Shown piece after piece: positions 1 to 6,988 of a stretch of DNA of 64,000 nucleotides; positions within the stretch are counted from its first letter, which is position 1; every line of letters starts with the position of its first letter. The notes beneath the pieces are model-generated. The model was given only the letters and a program-made list of their open reading frames with translations, had not been told where the DNA came from and did no database searches. Source of the DNA: a virus; the IMG/VR virus record IMGVR_UViG_3300030673_000004, positions 124,001-188,000 of that record; one strand, written 5' to 3'. Made by a program: the position numbers and the translations under genes.

Positions 1-341
1 TTGTTGCTGCTACGACTGCAAGCGTTACCTTCACCTATGTCTACAATCTGACTGCTGTTGAAGCTGACATTCTGTTTAAGAATGCTCCTATTGGCTCCAA
101 TGCTTCCTCTGTCTGGGGAACTGCTACAGTTGCTGTTGGCTTCGGTGAGATCAGCACAGATCAGTATGATACCACTAAGGATTACACCGTTGCCGGTACT
201 TTGCGTGTTGGCGCTGCTGGTGTAATCACTCTGGATACCGCTGGTACTGGAACAGCCACTGCAATTCCTGGTGGTCGCGTTATCAAGGCCCCGACCTCTG
301 ATGATCCGCTGCTCACTATCGGTTTCAACTTCGCTGGCTGA
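1..341 (+). CDS. Partial virion protein upstream of the major capsid gene (5' end missing)
   Basis: An open frame (codons from base 3) runs from the window edge to a TGA at 339-341, about 112 residues. It is rich in Ala, Thr, Gly and Val and reads as beta-strand sequence, with alternating small and hydrophobic residues and a Gly-rich C-terminus ending in TIGFNFAG. It lies 39 nt upstream of the major capsid gene, on the same strand. In tailed phages this position often holds a head decoration, head fibre or prohead protein. That role is inferred from position and composition only. The start and any N-terminal domain lie outside the window. Confidence 0.6.
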   Translation, partial: VAATTASVTFTYVYNLTAVEADILFKNAPIGSNASSVWGTATVAVGFGEISTDQYDTTKDYTVAGTLRVGAAGVITLDTAGTGTATAIPGGRVIKAPTSDDPLLTIGFNFAG

Positions 342-380
342 TAATAACCTGAGCAAAAATTCACCAAGGAGAATATTACA

Positions 381-1496
381 ATGAAAAAGACATGGATTGC
401 TACTAAGAATCAGGCCCCTGTATCGGGCAATGCGGCGTTTTCGCCTGAAAGTATTGCTCGCGCTGTTGGCGCTGAGGGTACTTGGTCGGCGGAAGCTGCT
501 GTCGCTAATGATGGCGAGTTGAATGCTGGCAGCAAGCAGGAGCTTATGCGCCTTGCTGGCTTGCTTGCACAGGCAGCCGGTGCCGGTGTGGCTCAGGCTC
601 ACGTAGAAGAAGATACTTCTGCCGACGAAGCAAAGCAAGCAATTGCTTCTGCTTTCTCCGATAAGGAAGGCCATCAGTGGCAGGCAGTTGGTGAGTATCT
701 TGGTGACCAGGTCGAACAGACTCTTGGTCGTGTTGGATTTACTCGTCGTCTTCTGCAGTTCAAGCAGTTGGCTAAGGGTGAAGTGCCCCGTGTTCGCTTC
801 CGTGAGCGTGACTCTGATGTGTACTTCTTGACCGATGACCCAACTGTTGTGGCTTCACAGCCTCGTCAGCAGTTTGAGTTCCCGCCCATTTTCAAGTTGG
901 CCTTCCGCGCTAACATTGATGTGCAAGAAATTGCTCTTGATCCGGGTGACATCCTGGAAGATCGTTACAATGACGGTCTTGAGCAGTTGATGGTTGGTGA
1001 AGACCGTGCATTCAAGCGCTTGGCTGATACCGTTGCTCCTATGTACAACCCTTACGTGTTCTTCCCCTCATTGACTCCTGCAGTCTTCATGGGAATGAAG
1101 AACGAAGTTGAGAAGTGGGGTGGACTTCCTGTGACCAATACTCTTCTGAGCATTGATCTGTGGAATGATATCACAACTGATCAGGAGTTTGTATCATGGT
1201 GGTCCGAGATCTCGAAGCACGAGATCAACTTGGAAGGTAACTTGGGTCGTATCGGTGGTGTTGAGATCATCACTGATGGCTGGCGCAACAAGCGTTTCCA
1301 GGTGTTGAACAGCGGCGAAATCTATATGCTTTCGCACCCGAAGACCCTTGGTATGATCCTTCAGTTGGATCAGTTGGATGTTCAGTCCACCAATGGCTTC
1401 AACCTGGGACAGACATGGAAGGGCTGGCTGATGACTCAGATGGAGTCTATCGTCCTCCCCAACCCGTATGGTATCATTCGCGGTCAGCGCACCTGA
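381..1496 (+). CDS. Major capsid protein, HK97-fold candidate
   Basis: This 371-residue protein probably forms the icosahedral head shell. The first 100 or so residues are Ala/Glu-rich and helical, like the delta or scaffold segment of HK97-type capsid proteins. The rest is mixed alpha/beta with many Trp, Phe and Pro residues. The C-terminal part (IGGVEIITDGW, then a segment ending LPNPYGIIRGQRT) resembles the P-domain and terminal strands of large-phage capsid proteins. A good ribosome site (AAGGAG) precedes the ATG. Base composition is more GC-rich and codon choice more uniform than in flanking genes, as expected for a very highly expressed gene. A strong terminator follows. No protease gene is visible nearby. 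The family call rests on sequence character and position. Confidence 0.72.
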   Translation: MKKTWIATKNQAPVSGNAAFSPESIARAVGAEGTWSAEAAVANDGELNAGSKQELMRLAGLLAQAAGAGVAQAHVEEDTSADEAKQAIASAFSDKEGHQWQAVGEYLGDQVEQTLGRVGFTRRLLQFKQLAKGEVPRVRFRERDSDVYFLTDDPTVVASQPRQQFEFPPIFKLAFRANIDVQEIALDPGDILEDRYNDGLEQLMVGEDRAFKRLADTVAPMYNPYVFFPSLTPAVFMGMKNEVEKWGGLPVTNTLLSIDLWNDITTDQEFVSWWSEISKHEINLEGNLGRIGGVEIITDGWRNKRFQVLNSGEIYMLSHPKTLGMILQLDQLDVQSTNGFNLGQTWKGWLMTQMESIVLPNPYGIIRGQRT

Positions 1497-1521
1497 TATT
1501 AAGTTTGATATTTTTTACAAG

Positions 1522-1556
1522 GGGCATTTGGGAAACCAAATGTCCTTTTTTGTTTT
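1522..1556 (+). terminator. Intrinsic terminator after the major capsid gene
   Basis: The arms GGGCATTTGG (1522-1531) and CCAAATGTCC (1536-1545) form a 10-bp stem with a GAAA loop, followed by TTTTTTGTTTT. It is the strongest hairpin-plus-U-tract in this part of the window. It probably sets the 3' end of the abundant capsid mRNA, with partial read-through to the genes downstream. Confidence 0.9.
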
Positions 1557-1590
1557 CACTTCTATTGGAAAACATATGTGAGGATTTGCC

Positions 1591-1890
1591 ATGGTTACAG
1601 AACGTGATATTTGTGTTCTTACAACGTATCTTAAAGATGCCGGTTGTTCTGACGTAGCTTTAGCTATGGAAATGGCTTTGTTCTCAGAAGAGTCTGCTGA
1701 TCTTGGTGAGGGTGTTACTGAGGCTGCTGCCGATACATCTGACGTGTCTTTAGGTTCTTTATCTTTAAGAATACCCCAGATATCTAGTGAGACAAAAGAT
1801 AGTTATCGTGTTATTGCGTCATCTCTGTTAAAAAACAGTAGTGTTGATGTACAGAAGCGTGCTCGTACTCTCTTGAAGGTTCTTGGTTAA
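1591..1890 (+). CDS. Hypothetical small protein, 99 aa
   Basis: Not recognised. A GAGGA ribosome site lies 7 nt before the ATG. The protein is acidic in its middle and helical at both ends. The N-terminal third (TERDICVLTTYLKDAG) and the C-terminal third (SYRVIASSLLKNSSVDVQKRARTLL) look like helices joined by a Ser/Thr/Asp-rich linker. The stop overlaps the ribosome-binding region of the next gene, so the two are probably translated together. It sits in the head-gene block just behind the capsid terminator, so a virion or head-assembly role is possible. Confidence 0.6.
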   Translation: MVTERDICVLTTYLKDAGCSDVALAMEMALFSEESADLGEGVTEAAADTSDVSLGSLSLRIPQISSETKDSYRVIASSLLKNSSVDVQKRARTLLKVLG

Positions 1891-1891
1891 T

Positions 1892-2422
1892 ATGGCAGGT
1901 CGTGGCTTTAGTGGATCTGTTCCTGTAGGTACTCCTGTATTTGTAAATGTTACAGGTACTAAAACTACATCTTTACTTGATTCTTATGGTAAACGAAATG
2001 CGGCTGAAAGTATTGATATTGTTGATAGTTCTGGGATAAGTCGTACTATAATAGGGCCTTATCAGATACCATCCGATGCAACGAAATCTTGGTATCTAGA
2101 TGTTTGGGATGGTGAAGCTAAAGTTTATCGTACTCTGTTAATACCCTCCAGTACTATATTTGACGTAACTGATTGGTCACCATCTTCTCAAACAACACAA
2201 CTTAATGTTATAACAAATGAGCCACCTGCTGGTGTTATCAATGGCACTAATAGGGCTTTTAGCCTAGCAAATTCACCTATAGCAAATTCTGTTGTTGTGT
2301 CTATCAATGGTATGCAGCTACAGCCAGGGCAGGCTAATGATTATACGTTAGTGTCAAAGACTATAATATTTGCAGTTGCTCCGACACCTGGTGACATCAT
2401 TCTTGTTGATTATTGTAGGTAA
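1892..2422 (+). CDS. Virion protein with C-terminal beta-sandwich module, 176 aa
   Basis: The ATG at 1892 is preferred over an in-frame TTG at 1883 because of its spacing from the GAAGG ribosome site. Residues ~105-176 carry a pattern common in tailed-phage structural proteins: NGTNRAFSLANSPIA, then a V-V-S-I-N-G-M-Q-L strand, then DYTL and a final PTPGDIILVDY. In the phage families where I know this module it occurs in tail-fibre, baseplate and head-associated proteins as a small beta-sandwich. The N-terminal 100 residues are also beta-rich. Its place among the head genes suggests a decoration or neck role; this is inference. Confidence 0.62.
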   Translation: MAGRGFSGSVPVGTPVFVNVTGTKTTSLLDSYGKRNAAESIDIVDSSGISRTIIGPYQIPSDATKSWYLDVWDGEAKVYRTLLIPSSTIFDVTDWSPSSQTTQLNVITNEPPAGVINGTNRAFSLANSPIANSVVVSINGMQLQPGQANDYTLVSKTIIFAVAPTPGDIILVDYCR

Positions 2423-2495
2423 TTGTTGATAACATGTTACTAAAATGTGCATACATGCGTAAATATAGGTATGTACACTTTCTAGGGAGTTAGTT

Positions 2496-3143
2496 ATGCC
2501 TGCTAAATACTATTTGCTGAAGCGTCCGGAGCCTCGTTTTGATGGTCGGATGACTACTGTTATTGATAAAGAAACACGTAGGGTGGTAGATACTATTCCT
2601 GATCTTACTCAGGGTGTGTACCGATCTGCTTGGGCTACCTATGAGTTAGCGCTTCAGTCTGTAACTCGTGGCGCTGATATCTTGACCGTTTTGCAGTTGC
2701 GTAAGAAGCTGCAAGATGCCGCTGATCCAGAAGATGCTAATTATGATTCTAAGTTTTTAGTTGTTACAGATGCTGAACATAAACTGATCATTGATGCTGT
2801 TCGCAACTTTGATTGGACATTTTCATCAGATAAGGGTAGTTTAGGAAGTTCGTTCTTTGTTACTTGGACTGAATTGTTTGAAACTGTTCTTGATCCGGAC
2901 AGTGCAAATTATGGCTTTTCTGATTATGATATTTCTCGTCCGTCAGATGCCTATGTCGCAGATGCATCTGCTTTTGATGCTAGGAAGTCCTTAGTTGCTG
3001 AAAGGTTCCGTCAGGCTAAAGAGCGATATGCTGCATCTAAGACTAATCAAGATGCTCCCTTTGCTGATGCTGTAGAACCCACGGAACCTGCACTTCTAGA
3101 TGTGTCAGGTTCCATTGGGGATGGAGAACTTGCTGCTGTGTGA
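2496..3143 (+). CDS. Hypothetical head-block protein, 215 aa
   Basis: Not recognised. The ATG has an AGGGAG ribosome site. The sequence has a mixed alpha/beta core (residues ~1-160) and a charged, probably disordered C-terminal tail rich in Ala, Pro and Asp (~160-215), a common layout for virion-associated or assembly proteins. The 73-nt upstream gap is AT-rich and may hold a late promoter, but I cannot define one with confidence. An intrinsic terminator begins 8 nt after the stop. Confidence 0.6.
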   Translation: MPAKYYLLKRPEPRFDGRMTTVIDKETRRVVDTIPDLTQGVYRSAWATYELALQSVTRGADILTVLQLRKKLQDAADPEDANYDSKFLVVTDAEHKLIIDAVRNFDWTFSSDKGSLGSSFFVTWTELFETVLDPDSANYGFSDYDISRPSDAYVADASAFDARKSLVAERFRQAKERYAASKTNQDAPFADAVEPTEPALLDVSGSIGDGELAAV

Positions 3144-3151
3144 TTTATGTA

Positions 3152-3174
3152 GGGCCGAAAGGCCCTTTTATTTT
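3152..3174 (+). terminator. Compact intrinsic terminator inside the head operon
   Basis: GGGCC (3152-3156), a GAAA loop and GGCCC (3161-3165) form a GC-only stem followed by TTTTATTTT. The ribosome site of the next gene (GGAG, 3175-3178) starts immediately after the U-tract, so there is no room for a promoter between them. Confidence 0.85.
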
Positions 3175-3184
3175 GGAGTTTTAT

Positions 3185-3622
3185 ATGCATGATTTTGATA
3201 GCTTAACTGATGTTCTTAATAATTTAATAGATATGTCATCAGATATGATGTCTACGCCTGTTGCTTCCTCCGAGGACTCAGGTGAGTCTGTTGATAGCAT
3301 TGCTTTTATTTTATCTGCTTTAGTTGACGATATGCTTGTTCGGAGTGCCTATGATGAGTTGGATTGGGTTTTAACTTCTTTACGTGATACCAATTTAGAG
3401 AGTACATCGTGTTTAGTCTTGTCTGCTTTACTCTTAACTTGTGACTACTCATCAGTTAAGCGTGATATTTTGAGTGATTGGTATCTTAAGTGGATTAGTC
3501 AAAATAGGAGTGAGATGGCTGCGTTTTATTTAGCGCAATTGCTTGCTCCCAAGGAACCCGAAAATGAACATCATACAGCATCTTCTTCCGGACAATCAGC
3601 ATCTTCCCACAAAGACAACTAA
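3185..3622 (+). CDS. Hypothetical acidic helical protein, 145 aa
   Basis: The ATG at 3185 is chosen because GGAG precedes it by 6 nt; an upstream in-frame start at 3140 would span the terminator hairpin. The protein is acidic and mainly helical. It has a Ser/Asp-rich stretch near residues 20-40, a Leu-rich helical middle, and a polar Ser/His/Asn C-terminus. Its last 59 bases overlap the start of the amidase gene in another frame, so the pair is probably translationally coupled. No family recognised. Confidence 0.55.
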   Translation: MHDFDSLTDVLNNLIDMSSDMMSTPVASSEDSGESVDSIAFILSALVDDMLVRSAYDELDWVLTSLRDTNLESTSCLVLSALLLTCDYSSVKRDILSDWYLKWISQNRSEMAAFYLAQLLAPKEPENEHHTASSSGQSASSHKDN

Positions 3623-4226
3623 GCATCAAGTTGTTATTCATCATACTGCGGGTAACAGCGACCCTATTCAGGTTATTGACGGCTGGTCTGCCGATACAGC
3701 TCGCATAGCGACTCCTTACATAATTGGTGGTAAATCTTCAGCGGGTGACACTAAATATGAGGGTGCTATAGTAAAGGCATTTGATCCTGAGTGGGATGCC
3801 TATCATTTAGGTCAAGTTCCTGGTGATCCTAAGAATATCACGAGAACCTCCTTTGGCATTGAAATCTGTAACTGGGGGTATTTGACTGTAAAAAATGGCC
3901 AGTATTACAATTATGTAAATAAGGTTGTTCCTTTAGCTCAGGTTATTGATCTTGGGTTCAAGTTTCGTGGTTATCAGTTCTGGCATGCTTACACTGATGC
4001 TCAGGTTGCAGCTCTACATGATCTTCTAATTGCACTGATTAAGAATAGGTTTCATTGGACGTACCAAGCTAAGACATGGGATGCAAAATCGTTTGATTTT
4101 AATCCAGCAGCTTTTGCTGATGATAGCATTGGTACACATGCTAATTATAGGACAGACAAGTGGGACTGTAGTCCACAACCAAAATTGATAGAAATGCTTA
4201 ATGGGTTAAACTCGGAGTTAGTCTAA
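3564..4226 (+). CDS. Endolysin: N-acetylmuramoyl-L-alanine amidase, PGRP/Amidase_2 type
   Basis: This zinc amidase should cleave the bond between N-acetylmuramic acid and the L-Ala of the peptide stem at lysis. The family signature HHTAG is at residues 26-30, where a His is the first zinc ligand. The C-terminal zinc pair is visible as H192 (GTHANYR) and C202 (WDCSP), the arrangement of T7 lysozyme-like amidases. A Tyr/Trp-rich middle fits the substrate groove. At 220 residues it is a single-domain enzyme without signal peptide or wall-binding repeats. The ATG at 3564 has AAGGA 9 nt upstream; the upstream TTG is less likely. The stop overlaps the next ATG (TAATG), coupling the amidase to the first amidoligase-type gene. 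Confidence 0.85.
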   Translation: MNIIQHLLPDNQHLPTKTTKHQVVIHHTAGNSDPIQVIDGWSADTARIATPYIIGGKSSAGDTKYEGAIVKAFDPEWDAYHLGQVPGDPKNITRTSFGIEICNWGYLTVKNGQYYNYVNKVVPLAQVIDLGFKFRGYQFWHAYTDAQVAALHDLLIALIKNRFHWTYQAKTWDAKSFDFNPAAFADDSIGTHANYRTDKWDCSPQPKLIEMLNGLNSELV

Positions 4227-6946
4227 TGTCTAGTGAAGTTGTAGCTGCTACCCCAAAGTTAGATCGTTTCTCTTTGTGGAAGTCTGATTCTGACTTGGCT
4301 GGTATACCTTTTGGCTTTGAGTTTGAGTTTGCTTCACGTTTGGGCCGTGAAGATTTTGCGTCTGAGCTTAGTGACTCCTTAAATATATCTACTGATCATA
4401 TTGCTACATACGATGGGTACCACAGCAGTGATGAGGACGATAAGGACTATACTCTCTGGAATGTTGAAGGTGACTCTTCTATACATACTAGAGGAAACGA
4501 GACAGATATTGAGTTGGTGACACCTCCTCGTAACATTGCGTATTGGTCTTCACATTTGGAGACTGTCCTAGATTTGATTAAGGAACATGGGCGTACTGTA
4601 AAAGGTACAGGTGCTCATATTACTTTTTCTTATAGAGATTTGGATAATATTGACCCTATAAAGTTTGCTCTTCTTATTAATGACATTAGCATAGCAGATA
4701 CGTTTGGTAGGGCTCTGCATCATTATGCTGCTTTGTATCTAGCCAATGTGCGTAAGTATGTTTTTGACCACTATGAAATATCTGGTAAGAATATACCAGA
4801 CATACTTGAAGATATCTGCTCTGAAAAGCCTTCTGAGATATACGAGACAGAAAAATTTACATCTATTAACTTATCTAAGTTAGATAATGATCCACCCTTG
4901 ATTGAAGTTCGCAGTCCCGGTGGCTATGACTATGAGAATAAAGGATCTGATTTTTTACGTGTGTGTCGTATAATAGCTAGTGCTTTGATAGTAGCGTGTG
5001 ACAATGCTGCTTACCCTGACGTTTATGCTCACAAATTTGGTAAGTTGCTCGCTGTCGGTCAGTTTGATACGCCATTAGTTTCTAATGGTGTTCCAGATCA
5101 ATTAGGTTCCCGTTCACAGTTATGGCAGTATCAGTGGTCTGTGTCACTAGGTAATACTTCTTACACTATGCGCGCTCGGTTGGGTTTTTCTTCAGCTATT
5201 GACTATGTAATTAGTGCTGATATGGCTTTGTGTGTTTTATATGATCCGGATGAACCTACAATACGCTTAGATTGTGATCATGCTGATATAAATCAAGCAT
5301 CTCGTAACATGAAAACGCTGTTTCCTATTGCTAAATTAATTCAGTTGATCAGGCTAACACCTGTTGGTAGCTATCTCCCTGGTGTACCTGCGGATATAAT
5401 AGATAAGTGCAACCAAAGTGCTGCTACACTTGGTGATGAAAATACTAAGATATCTGATTATTTTGGTAAGAAGCCTTCTGCTAAGGTACATACATCTAAT
5501 AACATAAGTATGTTACTTAGTATTTTTGTTAAGCCAACAGCTACATCTATGATTAAAGCTGCTCGCTTGGCTGCTCTTCGGACTGCTGCTACATATCAAA
5601 TTGAGTACCTAAATAAGTTTGTTGGTGCTCTTGCTGATAATGCTTCATCCTATATTGAAAATCATTTCAAAGATGCTCAACAGTTGTATGAAGCATCTCC
5701 CGAGATACTAGGGAACTTAGCTAAGTACGCCGGTAAGCAGGATGACCCATCAGCGTTGCACAATATATTTCGTGCTGTTGGTTCAGATTTGATTAAACTA
5801 CCGTCTAGCATGTATACAGAACTTGCAAGGGATTTTGTTGCGTCTGTGCCCTTAGAGTCTGATAAAGTGTTAGATATTCTAAGTGGTGCTGTGTCCTCGA
5901 TAGGTTCGTCCAATTTACCTGCTCCTATTAAGTTATCCATGTCTGCTCAGTTGCAGACACGGGTAGACGAGTATATAGAACAAGCACCCGAGCCGGAGTT
6001 GCTTAGAGGTCTGTATTTAAGCATAGCAAATGCAAGCAAAGATAGGACAGAACTTCAGAAATTGTGCATCCTTTGTTGTCAAAAGCCGAAACTTAAAGCA
6101 CTCCTGCTTGGTCAAGTTTTAGGTAATTTTGATTATTTCATCCATGCTTTATCTTCTAAACCCGTAGATCTTTGTAACCTTATTTGGGTAGTTGATGACT
6201 TAGACATACCAGATACTGAAAAGTTGCTACTCTGGCGTTCTCAACATAATTCAACACCAAGGAATCAGTTACTAAAGCTTGCTGATTCTAGGGATACAGA
6301 ACCTTTAATAAAGTGGGATTTAGCTGCTGGTGTTGATGAGGAGTCTAGAACTCAGACACGTAAGGACCATGCTGTTATTTTGTTTGCTGCTATGCTCAAG
6401 AGTGGCTCTGTTGCTCTAAGTGCTTATGACGGCATTATGACTATGTATGCATCACTTCCCGAGAATTTACGTATGGGTTGTACTCGGTATGTATTCTCGC
6501 AGTTAACTGGCTTTTTATCTTCTCCCCGTACAAAGTTGTGGTTGGTTTTAAGTGGTTATTTGCTAAGTATGGTTGATGGTCTAGCCACCTGCACCGAATC
6601 AGACACAGCCTTAGTTCGTCGGGCACATACGTTGCCTAAGTTTACAGAAGATGTTGACTTATACCTCGGTGAGGGTTCGCAGTTCTGGCGGAAAGATCGC
6701 CCACAACACTGTGGTAAACTGCACTCTATTTTACAACAGTCCTTGTTTATTGATGATACTCCTGTGACACTACAGCAGTTAGCTACTAACAATTTTACTC
6801 TTGGTGCTGGTACTCCTGGTGTTGTGTCTTATATGTTTGGTGGAGAGAAGAAGCAGTTAGCTGAGTTTAACATCAGTCTTCTGCAGAACTACGCTCGTGC
6901 TCTGATACGGGTAGAGGCAACTATAAAAGACCGGCCCACTGCGTAG
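4226..6946 (+). CDS. Amidoligase-type protein, paralogue 1 (906 aa)
   Basis: The N-terminal ~260 residues match the predicted amidoligase family (Pfam Amidoligase_2, related to the glutamine synthetase/glutamate-cysteine ligase fold), which joins a carboxyl and an amine using ATP. Motifs in order: GFEFEF (30-35), EGDSSI (81-86), IELVTPP (95-101), TGAHITFS (128-135), TSINLSKL (212-219) and IEVRSPGG followed by DYENK (226-238). The acidic residues and H131 are the likely metal, ATP and substrate ligands by analogy. The remaining ~640 residues are mostly helical and Leu-rich, with no domain I recognise. The ATG overlaps the amidase stop (TAATG), so it is probably made late. Substrate unknown; the enzymatic role is predicted from motifs. 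Confidence 0.72.
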   Translation: MSSEVVAATPKLDRFSLWKSDSDLAGIPFGFEFEFASRLGREDFASELSDSLNISTDHIATYDGYHSSDEDDKDYTLWNVEGDSSIHTRGNETDIELVTPPRNIAYWSSHLETVLDLIKEHGRTVKGTGAHITFSYRDLDNIDPIKFALLINDISIADTFGRALHHYAALYLANVRKYVFDHYEISGKNIPDILEDICSEKPSEIYETEKFTSINLSKLDNDPPLIEVRSPGGYDYENKGSDFLRVCRIIASALIVACDNAAYPDVYAHKFGKLLAVGQFDTPLVSNGVPDQLGSRSQLWQYQWSVSLGNTSYTMRARLGFSSAIDYVISADMALCVLYDPDEPTIRLDCDHADINQASRNMKTLFPIAKLIQLIRLTPVGSYLPGVPADIIDKCNQSAATLGDENTKISDYFGKKPSAKVHTSNNISMLLSIFVKPTATSMIKAARLAALRTAATYQIEYLNKFVGALADNASSYIENHFKDAQQLYEASPEILGNLAKYAGKQDDPSALHNIFRAVGSDLIKLPSSMYTELARDFVASVPLESDKVLDILSGAVSSIGSSNLPAPIKLSMSAQLQTRVDEYIEQAPEPELLRGLYLSIANASKDRTELQKLCILCCQKPKLKALLLGQVLGNFDYFIHALSSKPVDLCNLIWVVDDLDIPDTEKLLLWRSQHNSTPRNQLLKLADSRDTEPLIKWDLAAGVDEESRTQTRKDHAVILFAAMLKSGSVALSAYDGIMTMYASLPENLRMGCTRYVFSQLTGFLSSPRTKLWLVLSGYLLSMVDGLATCTESDTALVRRAHTLPKFTEDVDLYLGEGSQFWRKDRPQHCGKLHSILQQSLFIDDTPVTLQQLATNNFTLGAGTPGVVSYMFGGEKKQLAEFNISLLQNYARALIRVEATIKDRPTA

Positions 6947-6953
6947 TTTGTAG

Positions 6954-6982
6954 TTGACAGATTTGACAGGCATACTTATATT
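6954..6982 (+). promoter_or_regulatory. Sigma70-type promoter giving a leaderless mRNA for amidoligase paralogue 2
   Basis: TTGACA (6954-6959), a 17-bp spacer and TATATT (6977-6982) match the consensus. The gene's ATG begins at 6989, 6 nt after the -10, where transcription should start. A second TTGACA overlaps the spacer at 6963. Unlike most promoters here, the spacer lacks the ATACA-N7-TGTAT dyad. Confidence 0.8.
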
Positions 6983-6988
6983 AAAGGT

